DNA from: Fallopia convolvulus
Taxonomy: Eukaryota; Streptophyta; Magnoliopsida; Caryophyllales; Polygonaceae
Length of the DNA: 64,000 nt
Assembly (NCBI GenBank): GCA_964016875.1
Contig: OZ024735.1
Location: 19,543,981 to 19,607,980, forward strand
Reading direction: 5' to 3'
Shown: positions 10,721-20,800 of the stretch, piece by piece
How the letters are laid out: each line of letters opens with the position of its first letter
Position numbering within the stretch: position 1 is the stretch's first letter
Translations under genes and position numbers: made by a program
The notes under the pieces: generated by a model
The model's input: only the letters and a program-made list of their open reading frames with translations
What the model was told of the DNA's origin: nothing
Database searches by the model: none

Positions 10721-12145
10721 AGTTTTGTGAGTTTTTCTCTTCTCTTTACTTTTTACTATACTTTGGGGACAAAGTATCTTTTAAGCATGGGGGAAGGGAA
10801 TTACTTGTTTGCATTGCATGTAGTTGCATTAATTTAGGTCATATTTAAAAAAAATTTGCATGCTTTGATTAAAATCCTGAAAAAATGAAAAAAAATTAGA
10901 AAAATACAAAAATATTGCATTTAGGTTCTTATTTCCCCATTGTTTGATTCCTCTTGTGTTTCTATGCTAAGTATGAGTCCTAACCCATGATTTGCATGAT
11001 TTGTTGAAGTTGATATGATATAAGCATGATCATTAATTATTTACTTTGATTATAGGACTGAGCATGTATTTAGCTTGAGTTTTTTATTCATTCTGAAGTT
11101 CTAGACAAAAAATTGTCTTGTGAGATTTTTGGTCTTTCATTGATTATATTTGTGCTCTATATTCTTGAGTGTATCACCATGATTATCTAGCTCTAGAACT
11201 TGCGTTATAACTCTTTGTCAATGCTGCTTTATATGATTGAATGCATGACATTAAAATGATTGAGACAATGTTTCTTACAAGCCTATTATTTCCCTTCCTA
11301 CCTTACAAGATCCATGTTCTTGATACCCCATTTCTTTTAAGCTTTAAGCCTATTTTTGATAGCTCCACAAAATTTTCCTAGCCTAATAAGCTTGACCCCT
11401 TCGGGATTTAGGACTTTAGGTTATGTTTTTGCTTTTGTGTGAGTTATGTATAAGTATGGGGGAGTTGGAAGAAAAGGTGAAAAAGAGGAAATACAACTCT
11501 TGGTTGCAAAGTGAAAAAAAATGAAGAAGAAAAATATGTTGCAAAAGAAAGAAAAAGTTGATGTACAATTGTTAGTAATCTTCATTAGTATGCAAGAAAG
11601 AAAGTGAAGAAAGAAAAAAAAAAGAAACAAAGTGTTTGAATGAGAGTGTATGGAGTTGAGAATGAAAAGTGTGGGAGAAGTAAGAGAAGAAAGTGTTGAA
11701 TTTTGGGTTAGGATTAGTCTTTATCCCGGATTTAGCACCACAAGCCAAATATGATCCCTTCCAAAATTCTCTTTACCTTGGCCCCATTACAAGCCTTAAA
11801 AAGACCTCTTGATTTTTGTTATGTATTTAATCCCTAGTGGTGGAGATTTAGAACTCTGATGCAAGCATATGGTAGTCTAGTTTTCATGGTTGATTTTGAG
11901 TGAAACACATGCCCTTAAACACTTGAGAATTGGAGTGCAAACACAATTACCTTGGTGAGGTCTACAATGAATGAATGGTCTTTACTTTTCGCTAGTTATA
12001 ATGCATGCTAGGAAGTCTTGGTCGGGTTTTTGATTATTTGTGAAATGTTTGTTTGACTTGAGATTGAGGTATGATTGCATTTCTATGGTGTGATTTGGAT
12101 TTATGACTTGCTTGAGGACAAGCAAGGGTTAAGCATGGGGGACTT
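10721..12145 (+). other. 3' untranslated tract of the Athila-like element, with three polypurine-like runs
   Basis: Non-coding and purine-rich in part. Runs resembling polypurine tracts occur near 10782-10798 (AAGCATGGGGGAAGGG), near 11455-11466 (ATGGGGGAG) and, as the true one, at 12129-12145. The word GAGGACAAGCAAGG precedes the true tract. The short ORF on the minus strand at 11421-11630 is low-complexity F-rich and is not supported. Confidence 0.7.
12129..12145 (+). other. Polypurine tract
   Basis: TTAAGCATGGGGGACTT sits directly before the TG of the 3' LTR, the position and composition expected for plus-strand priming. Confidence 0.85.
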
Positions 12146-13573
12146 TGATAGCTTACATATAGGAGTAGTTTAGATGCATGTTTTATATATGCTTTAGCTA
12201 GTTTTAGGTTGGTTTTAATGTAGTTTTTACGTTTTTGTGTTGTCGGGTAGTTTGCGCTTGTTTGCTAGGTTTTGCAGGTTTTTAGGTTCAGGAGAAACAG
12301 CGAGTCGAGGTTTGGACGGATTATGGTGGTGGTAGACGAGCTACAAGGAGCTAGGAGGTGGTGCAATGAAGATTGGAGAAGAAGAAGAGCCAAGACAAGA
12401 AGGGACAAAAGCTCAGGATCAAGCCGAGCAATGCAAAGCCGCGCAATCCAAACTGAAGGACAATTGTGCTGGATAGCACAATGTGCGGCCGCGCTTTTGG
12501 GCAAACCGAGCAATTGGGTGTTTTCACGCGGACATCATTTTGGGCCGAAGTGTTGGGCTTGGTTCTTGGTTTTTGGGCTAGGTTATATCCGAGTATACTT
12601 AAGATATAGTTGTTTGAGGGTTATTTGAGATATATATATACTTTATGTTAGTTTATTTTCTCATAACTTTTGTCAAACTTTGGAGGCTAGGGTTTTCTCT
12701 CTTGAGGAGACTTTGAAACCTTTGTAAGTTTTTCTTAATTTTAATTATGAATTGCTAAATTTCATTGTGTTTGGCTAGTTATTGAAGTCATGATTTGTAT
12801 ATAGTTGTGAGGTTTGATTGATTCTCAACAAACTTGAATAGAGTTTATTCGCTGTGCTTAATTGAATCTCAACTAGGGTTTTGTTAGATTGATCACCTAA
12901 TTGAATTTCTAGTTAACTGAATCTGATTAATTACCGGTCGGAGTTAATTTGATCAAGAGTATACTTTAATCAATTTAGTACCGGTTGGACAAGTTGATTA
13001 AAGAAGGGAATAAATTAACAAGTCACTTAGATGTCTGGTTGCTCTAAGTGTTTGTTTCTATTGATAACTTGAATTGTTATGCTGTTATTTAATTGAATCT
13101 AGAAGATCTTCTAGGTTGTTATTTAATTAGGGTTGTTAGACTAGTAGTTCTATCAACTAAATCTGAAGGTCTTCTAGGTTGTTATTTAATTAGGGTTGTT
13201 AGACTAGTAGTTCTATCAACTAAATCTGAAGTTTGGGTCTTAATCCTTAGTAGGATCTTTATCCACAATAGATTATTCAAGTGAGAAGAGAATCAAGAGA
13301 ATCAATGATCAACAAAGCAATATCATGATGGATTTAACTAGTTGAACACGTTTGTCTTTCATATATTTAAATCATCCTTGCATTCGTATTTATTTCTATT
13401 CTTGCATAGTAGTTTAGATAATTATTCAGAAAACCCCCCTTTTGGTTACTTGGCACGCAAGTAAAAGCACAAATACACGTCTCTGTGTGATCGACCCTTA
13501 CTTACCGCTCTACTGAGTTGGTTAAGTTAGGTTTCTTTGATAGGTATTAACGACCACCGAAATTACCTCATCA
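12146..13573 (+). repeat. 3' LTR of the Athila-like element
   Basis: 1428 bp, TGATAGCTTACATATAGG to AATTACCTCATCA, followed by the right copy of CTCTT (13574-13578). It is longer than the 5' LTR mainly because of an internal 63-bp tandem duplication at 13111-13231 that the 5' LTR lacks. Confidence 0.93.
13111..13231 (+). repeat. 63-bp tandem duplication inside the 3' LTR
   Basis: CTAGGTTGTTATTTAATTAG starts at 13111 and again at 13174, and each unit ends in ATCAACTAAATCTGAAG. The 5' LTR has a single copy (near 5363), so the duplication postdates reverse transcription of this copy or marks inter-element recombination. Confidence 0.95.
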
Positions 13574-13788
13574 CTCTTAGCAACTCCGAAGGTGAATTAT
13601 ACTCTAAGATCTTACCTACATTCATAATAAAACACAATTAAAGTTCATTTCACATCTAGTCATTTCCCAAAATGAAGGGTACGGTCAACTTGAATATTCT
13701 TTGATCACTTGTCTTGATCTAGAACCATGACAAGATCATTGTCAACAACAGTTGGGGTCCTATGGGCAACTGTTATAACAGTACATCA
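13574..13788 (-). pseudogene. ABCC 3' end duplicate, proximal half (exon 10 start, intron 9, part of exon 9)
   Basis: This continues the ABCC copy interrupted at 4393 and matches 17946-18160 of the live gene. It holds the first part of exon 10 (to 13615), intron 9, and exon 9 from 13713 to about 13786, where homology ends abruptly. The gene's intron 9 donor is GC; in this copy the matching dinucleotide (13712-13711, minus strand) is AC, so the intron could not be spliced normally. With the distal half, about 520 bp of the transporter locus was duplicated in the same orientation before the retrotransposon landed. Confidence 0.9.
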
Positions 13789-13985
13789 CACGCCTTATGT
13801 GTCATGTTATTTTGCCAAATAAGCCAAAATGGTCAAATACGTACATGTTATTTTGCCTATTGAACACTTTCAAGTCTTCACGCGCCTTATGTAACATGTA
13901 CGTATTTTTCCAAAATAACATGTATGTATTTGTCCATTTTGGCTTATTTGGCAAAATAACATGACACATAAGGTGCGTGATGTAC
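13787..13985. repeat. Foldback element with about 65-bp inverted arms
   Basis: The left arm (about 13789-13855) and right arm (about 13912-13981) are inverted copies of each other. Shared words include CCTTATGTGTCATGTTATTT on the left and its complement on the right, then GCCAAATAAGCCAAAATGG. The right arm ends in ACATAAGGTGCGTGATG. It abuts the break of the ABCC duplicate at 13787, so the foldback may mark the breakpoint. The minus-strand ORF 13802-14161 is the arms read through and is not a gene. Confidence 0.75.
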
Positions 13986-14032
13986 ACTGGAAGGAGAATA
14001 AGATTGAAAGTGTTCAATAGGCAAAATTGGGG

Positions 14033-14113
14033 GCAGTACAGGGGTCTGTTTGAACATTTTTTAGTACAGGGGTCCAATAGGAAAAAAAGTGTAAGTACAG
14101 GGGTCTGTTGATG
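14033..14113 (+). repeat. Three copies of the word AGTACAGGGGTC
   Basis: AGTACAGGGGTC occurs near 14036, 14072 and 14095, two of the three followed by TGTT. Spacing is irregular (about 36 and 23 bases). It could be the subterminal part of a DNA element that includes the foldback just upstream; no opposite end was identified. Confidence 0.6.
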
Positions 14114-14209
14114 TATTCTGCCGTGTATTAATGTCCATGAGACATGTTTGTACATGTACATGTATAAATAAGCCTCATACTTTAACCCGTTGAGATTTCA
14201 TTCTAAGAC

Positions 14210-15600
14210 CAAATGGAAATAAATGTTGTAAGGGTTTCTTGATCTACCAAACAAATAAATTAATTTATAGATCAAGACCCCGTTGAGTATAGCGAAGTCA
14301 GGTTCGTCCACGGTAGAGAGTCATTTCCAAATTTCGTTTAAACTTAGGAAGGAAGTTCCGGCACCTAGCTAGGGTGCAATAAACCTCCTCAGGTGAGGAG
14401 TGTTCACGAGATCATGATCCAAATACCGAGTGAAGAGAGGGCGCAAAGCCATACCACTCGATAAGTTATGGAGAGATGGGGCAAAATCCGCATCCCTAAT
14501 CCTATATTATTCCAAAACAAATCTCGAAAAGAGATTGAAACAAACAAGGCCACACACAATCGGACCTAAGTTCAGTACTAGCGCAATACGAGATAATAAT
14601 AACAATATCGTTACATCTAAACAATAAATAAAGTTAAGTTCATTTATTGAGCAAAGCAATCAGTTCTCAACACAAAGATGAATATTTTTAGTGGAATCGA
14701 AAATATAACAATGGTACAGAGAAATATCCGCTTGCCTTAAATTTTGGTTTGACCTTTTAAGGCGTAACGTCACGGATGGATTCCTTCTCGAGAGTTCGAC
14801 CTAATTCGAGGTTGGATACCACATGAAAAAAATGAAATATATTATAATTTGTTATTTTATTTCTTATCCCTTATTCAAAATTACCCTTTTTACTATAAGA
14901 GAAATTAGTCTAAATTACAATCCTTAAATAATTTACTCTAAAACATGCTTATTAATAATATTTTCATGGATATTATTACTTAAGGAAGTCATTTATAATT
15001 TTATAAAAATTATAAATTTCTAAGTGAGCATGCTTCGGATTTTATTTAATAAATTTTTTTTAAAAGCCTACTCACAATACTTATTAAAAATTCTAAATAA
15101 ATTATTCTTTATGGCAAAATTAATTTAAAATAATTATAATTAAATATATGTCAGGATTTTATACCATACGAGACGGGAATGGAATTTGGGAGCAAACACA
15201 ATGCGAAAATGGGTTGACCGAATTTTGGGATCAACACTTCCCTTCTCTAAACCAATAAATCTGATGATCCTGATTTTAAAACAAGAATTGATCCTCTTCT
15301 TTTTGCTCCAGCCCGCCGGGAATGGGAAGCGCATCCCATATGCCTTGTTCCTTCTCTTCCCTGCCTATGCTCGACAACGGAGATCCTTTTTGCCCCTTTT
15401 CCCATTTTGTTCACTAAATTCAAAATATTAAAAATTGGAAATGTTATAAAATTCTTCTTGGAAAATTTTCTTTATTATTATTTTCTTTATTCATTTTTTT
15501 ATTTTTCCATGTTTTTATGAATATGGGTTATAGAAAAAAGAACTATTATTTTAAACGGAATAATTAATTTAATATTCTATTTAAACATAGAGGGTATTAC
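14210..15600. other. No gene seen; unclassified sequence
   Basis: A GC-richer patch (14280-14480) gives way to AT-rich DNA and then a second patch (15130-15420). The patches look like pieces of decayed elements, but I find no LTR pair, domain or terminal repeat. The ORFs 14430-14627 and 15186-15431 lack recognisable content. Confidence 0.5.
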
Positions 15601-15625
15601 AAGGATAACTTTTTAAGTTGTAAGA

Positions 15626-17151
15626 TCTATTACTAATAACTAAAGCCGAAGCAATTTCTGCCACCACATCACCCCTTTATTAAAATACTAGTTTTTTTAT
15701 AGTTAATTATGCAAAAAGTTATCTCCAAGTAAACATAAAGATAAAATAATATTTGTAAAAGTTTATCTCCAAATAAACATAAAAATAAAATAATATTAGT
15801 ATATTTAATCAATATAGATAAAAAAGGACATTATATTTATCATATTTGTAAAGGATAAATTAAAAAAATATAAGAAAAAATATGTACATGTGGTCACATA
15901 TATATCTTTAAAATAAAAATAGCCATATAAATTATAATTTCTTTGAAATATCTATCTATCTATCTATCTATATTAACTATATATTAAAGTCGAACCTTTT
16001 TGAGCCACTAGAACAAATTTGACCCCACCTTATATTCAAAAAGTAATTTTGTATTCTTATTATTTATAATTTTTTCTTTTAAATTTTTCTAAAAATATAT
16101 CTAATTTTTATAAAAACTAGTGTTCTAATATATTTAATATAAAAATTAAAAGAAAAAAAATAAAACATAAGATTTATTTAATATATAATGATAGATTGTT
16201 ATCATAATAAGTTAGGAAAATATTTTTACTATTAATTTTTCTATCTAAAACTAACATTACACTATATTTTATATTTGGAAAAAATTAATTCGAATTTTAA
16301 TTAAAAATAAAAAAATTATTTTATCTTTATCCTTTTATCTATTTATATAAAAGATTTATCTTAAATCAAATTTAGATAAAAAAATTTAAAAATTTTGACA
16401 AAAAAATTATATTATCTTTTCCTTAATTTCCTTTTTGGATTATTTATGTTTATATAAAAGATTTTTTATCTTTATAAAAAATTCTATATTCATTCATATT
16501 TTTTTATTCTTTTCTTATTAATTATCTTTTTAACTTTTTATTGAAAAGATTTTTAAAGAATTGAATTTGATTAAAAAATTATAAGAATTTACATTATTTT
16601 TAGCTTTTTATTTATTTTTTAAAACATATATAAAATTAATGATTCTAATTAAAATAATTTTTATTTATACTTTTTCATAAATAAATTATCATTAAGCTAC
16701 CAAACTTATATTGGACTCACCATAACAAATTTGGTTGTGCCTCACATTATATTGACTCACCTTATTGATTTTTCTAATAAATATGTTATTTTTATTTTTA
16801 TATTAAATTAAAATACTATTCATTAAATAAATTAAGTATTAAGTCCATATAGTCGTGCACAATACAACGGATATAACAAGTTAAACCTGTTTATGAAAAA
16901 TTGTCAAGGAAAAAGAGCAATGTAGCTTATTTTATCTTAATAATCTATGTTTATCTTCAATTTTAAACTTAATAATATAGATTTAATTTTTTTATTTGAT
17001 TTCAAAAACAAAATAATTTTTATACATATTATAGGCAATAAATTACTTACATTAAATTTTATATTATATTTTTCTTTATTAATATCTTTTTTATAAAATA
17101 TCTAAAAAAATACTAAGTCATAGTCGTGCAGGACACGACGGGTACAACTGG
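15626..17151 (+). mobile_element. Helitron-like element, plus strand, with two 5' heads and two 3' ends
   Basis: The 5' end is TCTATTACTAATAACTAAAG preceded by A. A second, similar head (TCTATATTAACTATATATTA) starts at 15967, also after A. The 3' end is a hairpin GTCGTG-CAGGA-CACGAC (17123-17139), then GGGTACAACTGG followed by T. The CTGG fits the Helitron CTRR terminus and the A/T insertion rule. A decayed second 3' end (GTCGTGCACAATACAAC) lies near 16852. There is no coding capacity, so it is non-autonomous. The first 700 bases match 33894-33250 in inverse orientation, heads included, so the two-headed form was amplified as a unit. Confidence 0.65.
15947..15972. repeat. (ATCT)n microsatellite
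   Basis: About five ATCT units immediately before the inner Helitron head; expansion from the TCTAT terminus is the simplest origin. Confidence 0.85.
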
Positions 17152-17650
17152 TAGGTTGCTAAACCCATGCGTCGTACAGGCCAAAATTTATATTTAAAAC
17201 TTGTTAATTGAAAATATTATAGGAGGTTTTTATGTTTACAAATCATTAATTTAAAATATTTTGTATGCAATGCACCTATGCCTAGTTAGTTAAAATAATA
17301 ATTTAAGCCATAAACTAATCTTCAGTTATGAATGAAAGCTCTCACATTTATTATGTCTTTGAGGATAACTTTTTTAAGTTATAAGATAAGATAAGATAAG
17401 ATGATTAACATAAAATCATTACCAAGGTCCGTGTTAATCAGGTGCAATCTTTATCACCCAAGTTAATTGGCCCATATGTGTATACTATCATACTTGAATA
17501 CCCAATTCAATCAATTGAAACTTTCTCAGACATCTTTAGAATTAGCCCTAAACAAAACAATAACAAGATAAAATTGTGAATGGATCATTGACAGCAACTA
17601 GTTCAATATCTGCTCTCTTAACTTAAGAGCAACTCTTGCAACCAAACGGG
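17152..17650. other. Region downstream of the ABCC gene; no gene seen
   Basis: AT-rich DNA between the Helitron end and the conserved ABCC 3' flank. Sequence from about 17655 on is shared with the duplicate at 4091, so the duplicated segment began there. Confidence 0.6.
17376..17401. repeat. (AAGAT)n microsatellite
   Basis: Four to five AAGAT units next to GGATAACTTTTTTAAGTTAT. A near copy of that sequence lies just left of the Helitron at 15603-15625. Confidence 0.8.
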
Positions 17651-17884
17651 CAGACAATACTTTCTTTTGAAATCAAAATTCGTTAAACTCGAAGCTGCTC
17701 CAGTACAGCTGAAATTCCACATACAATAGACAATATACAAATGGATTAGAGATCAGGTGTTAAACCAAACTGTTCCATCTACACACACTGCTACTCTTCT
17801 CTTGGTCAATAAATTTCAAAATCAACTCCTCCTTCAACCATAAATCTCCTCAAACTCTCATCTTCAAAACTGTTAGATAACTAA

Positions 17885-20800
17885 CTACCTTTTGCAAGAT
17901 CTTTTCATATACTCCATCACTAGCTTTGAAAATGCAGACGAGTCGTCTCTTAGCAACTCCGAAGGTGAATCATACTCTAAGATCTTACCTGCATTCATAA
18001 TGATAAAAACACAATTAAAGTTCATTTCACATGTAGTCATTTCCCAAAATGAAGGGTCAACTTGAATATTCTTTGATTACTTGCCTTGATCTAGAACCAT
18101 GACAAGATCATTGTCAACAACAGTTGGGATCCTATGGGCAACCGTTACAACAGTACATCCACTTGCTTGATTCCGAATCGTCGTCTGAATCAAATTATCG
18201 GTCACCATGTCAACAGAAGCCGTAGCTTCGTCTAACACCAAAATTCTTCTTCTCTGAAGTAGCACTCTTGCTAGGCACACCAGTTGCCTTTGCCCAAGGC
18301 TCCAATTCTCACCATCTTCAGCCACTGCTAGCATTTTGGCACGATTAAATTTGTTGTTTACAAAACAATTTTACAGCCTACAATTCTTTCACTAACACTA
18401 CGTACTATCAACATACCTGGAGCTTCAAGCAGCCTCTTATCCTGCTTCACAATCTCTCCTAAACAACACCTTTCCAATACCTGCATTGTAGATTTTTAGA
18501 AAAAAAACAAGCCCTTAATCTATCAGAGACTTAATCAAGAGAGTAGATTTCCAATAAGAATGAGGAGTTGGAAATCAAGATCATTCAATGACAAAGCTAA
18601 ATGCCATGATTCAAAAGAATAAAGATAAAAATACTAGCCTTTTGATGTTATAATCTTGAATACGCACTATATATCATATAACAATAGCAATATCAGTACC
18701 TGCCAAATCTCTTCATCAGAGTGCTCATGAAGAGGATCAAGATTAGCCCTTAGAGTGTCCTGGAACAAAATAGGATCTTGAGGGATTATACTCAATCTAG
18801 ACCTCAAATCTTGCAAGCCCATCTGACAAATATCCACACCATCGATCAGAATCCGCCCCATTGTTGGCTCTACAACCCGGAAAAGAGCTTGAATTAGAGT
18901 GGATTTCCCACTTCCAGTTCTCCCCACAACTCCAATCTTCCTCCCACCAGGCATAGTGCAAGTTATCTCGCTTAGAACCATGGGAAGAGAAGGCGAATAC
19001 TGCACGTGTAAGTTGCTGAACTCAATTGAGCCTTGACTAGGCCACTCGGTTTCTGGCCTGCAATCTTCAATCACTAATGGAGCTTCACTTGGAACACGAG
19101 TGAGCTGATCAATCCTCTCTACTGATATCATTTTGTTCTCCACATTACATAGGTTCCATATCACCCAAGCCTGAAGCACATTCAAGTTCAGCCCGTACGT
19201 AGCAGCTAAACCTGACAAGCCTGTGATATCATGAACAACAACAGCAATAACAACACTTGAGAGATCACGGAGAAGAAGACAAACATTTTTCATACAAAGG
19301 TATGTTTACTATCCAATACTTAAATTTACAAAAAGGATGAAGAGAAAGCTTACTTGGGTCAATGGCTGACCTCGGTAGGGTCACCAAGACAACAAGAACA
19401 ATCAAGAAGGCCAGGTTGAAGAGGAAATTGATACGAACGGAGAGCCACTCCATTGTAGCAGAGTTATGGAAACAAACACGAGTATAATCATCAACCAAGC
19501 TATGAATCTTCGTATAAAATCGATGCTCTTGATTAAAGCAACGGATTGTTGATACTCCTGTGATGGTTTCTGAGAAGTGATGGAGAATTGGAGTCTTCTT
19601 GATTCCTACCATCCTTGCTAGCTCCCTTGCAGTTGTTCTATAGTAAGTCTGCAACCAATATTCCAAACAAAAGTATAGTCGTCATCTGAGATGCATTTTT
19701 GTACTTAAGCTTAAGAGATTTTTAGTGTAGTAATTTCTCTTGCCTGATACCAAACTGAGATGACAATAATGGTGATGAAGAGTGGGAAGACTTGCCAGGC
19801 AACATGACACATGAGAACAATTACACTCAATAGTTGGATAAGTGCGAACGCAAGTCCGGCTAATCTGTAAGGGATGTCGGTGTCCACAACACTTTGGTCT
19901 GTTGAAGACTATACCAAAAAATTAAATTAAATAAAAAACACTAAAAAATGAGCTTACTAAATTACAATGAAGACATAAAAAAAGTGTGCAGGTGGATGCT
20001 TTAAAGTCTTACCCTGTTAAGTATCTTACTAGATGGAGTGGAGTCAAAGAAGGAAATGGGAGCTCTGAAAACTGATGTGACCATATCTAGATAAAGCTTC
20101 TGAGCAGTTTTAATGGCAATTTTAGAGAGGAAAACTGTTCTTCCAAGGATGAATATAGAACTACCACCAGAGAGCAAAGCAAAGATTCCTATCAAGTGCA
20201 TTTTGGTGACACGCTCTTCCTTTTGAGTTGCCCATGCAATCCAGTAATTGCTTCCAATTTGAAGGCCTTGAAAGAGGACCTGAAAAACAAGGATTACAGG
20301 AACAAGAGCTCCTCCATAAGCTGCTGTTACAAAACTCCAGTAGATTTGACTGTTTACACCTCCACTTTCTGAATCATTGTCATTCCGTCGGTTTGAGAGA
20401 TTTTCAGTGCTGATCAAGCAATGAGCTGTTTCTTCTATTCCTTCAGATTGGGAATCTTTTGTACAAATTTTGGTTAAGAGTTTATGTTCTTGCTGTGTGC
20501 TCACTTGAGCTAAGGATTTCTTGTGGGCAGCCATTAGTCTTACTAGTTCACCATTGGCATCCTTGATCAAGTCCTCATACTTCCCTGATTGAGTAATCCT
20601 GCCATCTTTCATTACCTATGAGGAGAAATTTCATCTATGAGAATTCTTGAAAGATATATAATTTGAAAGAGGCTTCATTAAATTTTTTATGACTTACCAG
20701 AATAAGGTCTGCAGCATCCAATGTTTCTAGCTGATGAGTGACGTATATGACCGTCTTCTGAGATAGAAGTTGCATTAGACATCTCTGCATTGATATGAAA

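Larger units (their letters stand above)
4394..13573 (+). mobile_element. Non-autonomous Athila-like LTR retrotransposon, 9180 bp, nested in the ABCC duplicate
   Basis: The boundaries are TG...CA LTRs (4394-5765 and 12146-13573) and a perfect 5-bp target duplication CTCTT. A tRNA-Asp type primer binding site follows the 5' LTR, and a GGGGGAC polypurine run precedes the 3' LTR. Internally, in order, there are gag with a zinc knuckle, an aspartic protease fragment, a conserved small hairpin, an ORF resembling the Athila ORF-1 family, and a long non-coding tract. I see no reverse transcriptase, RNase H or integrase anywhere between the protease and ORF-1, where pol would normally lie. The primer type, protease style and ORF-1 place it in the Athila branch of Ty3/gypsy (family knowledge). 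In-frame stops in gag and ORF-1 show this copy is dead. The LTRs differ by about 14 substitutions in their first 300 bases, so the insertion is not recent. Confidence 0.9.

Noticed and set aside
19744..19750. GT donor for ABCC intron 5 (TTTG|GTAT)
   Set aside because: Joining it to the next exon gives an immediate TGA; the GC donor keeps the conserved WYQTYY sequence.
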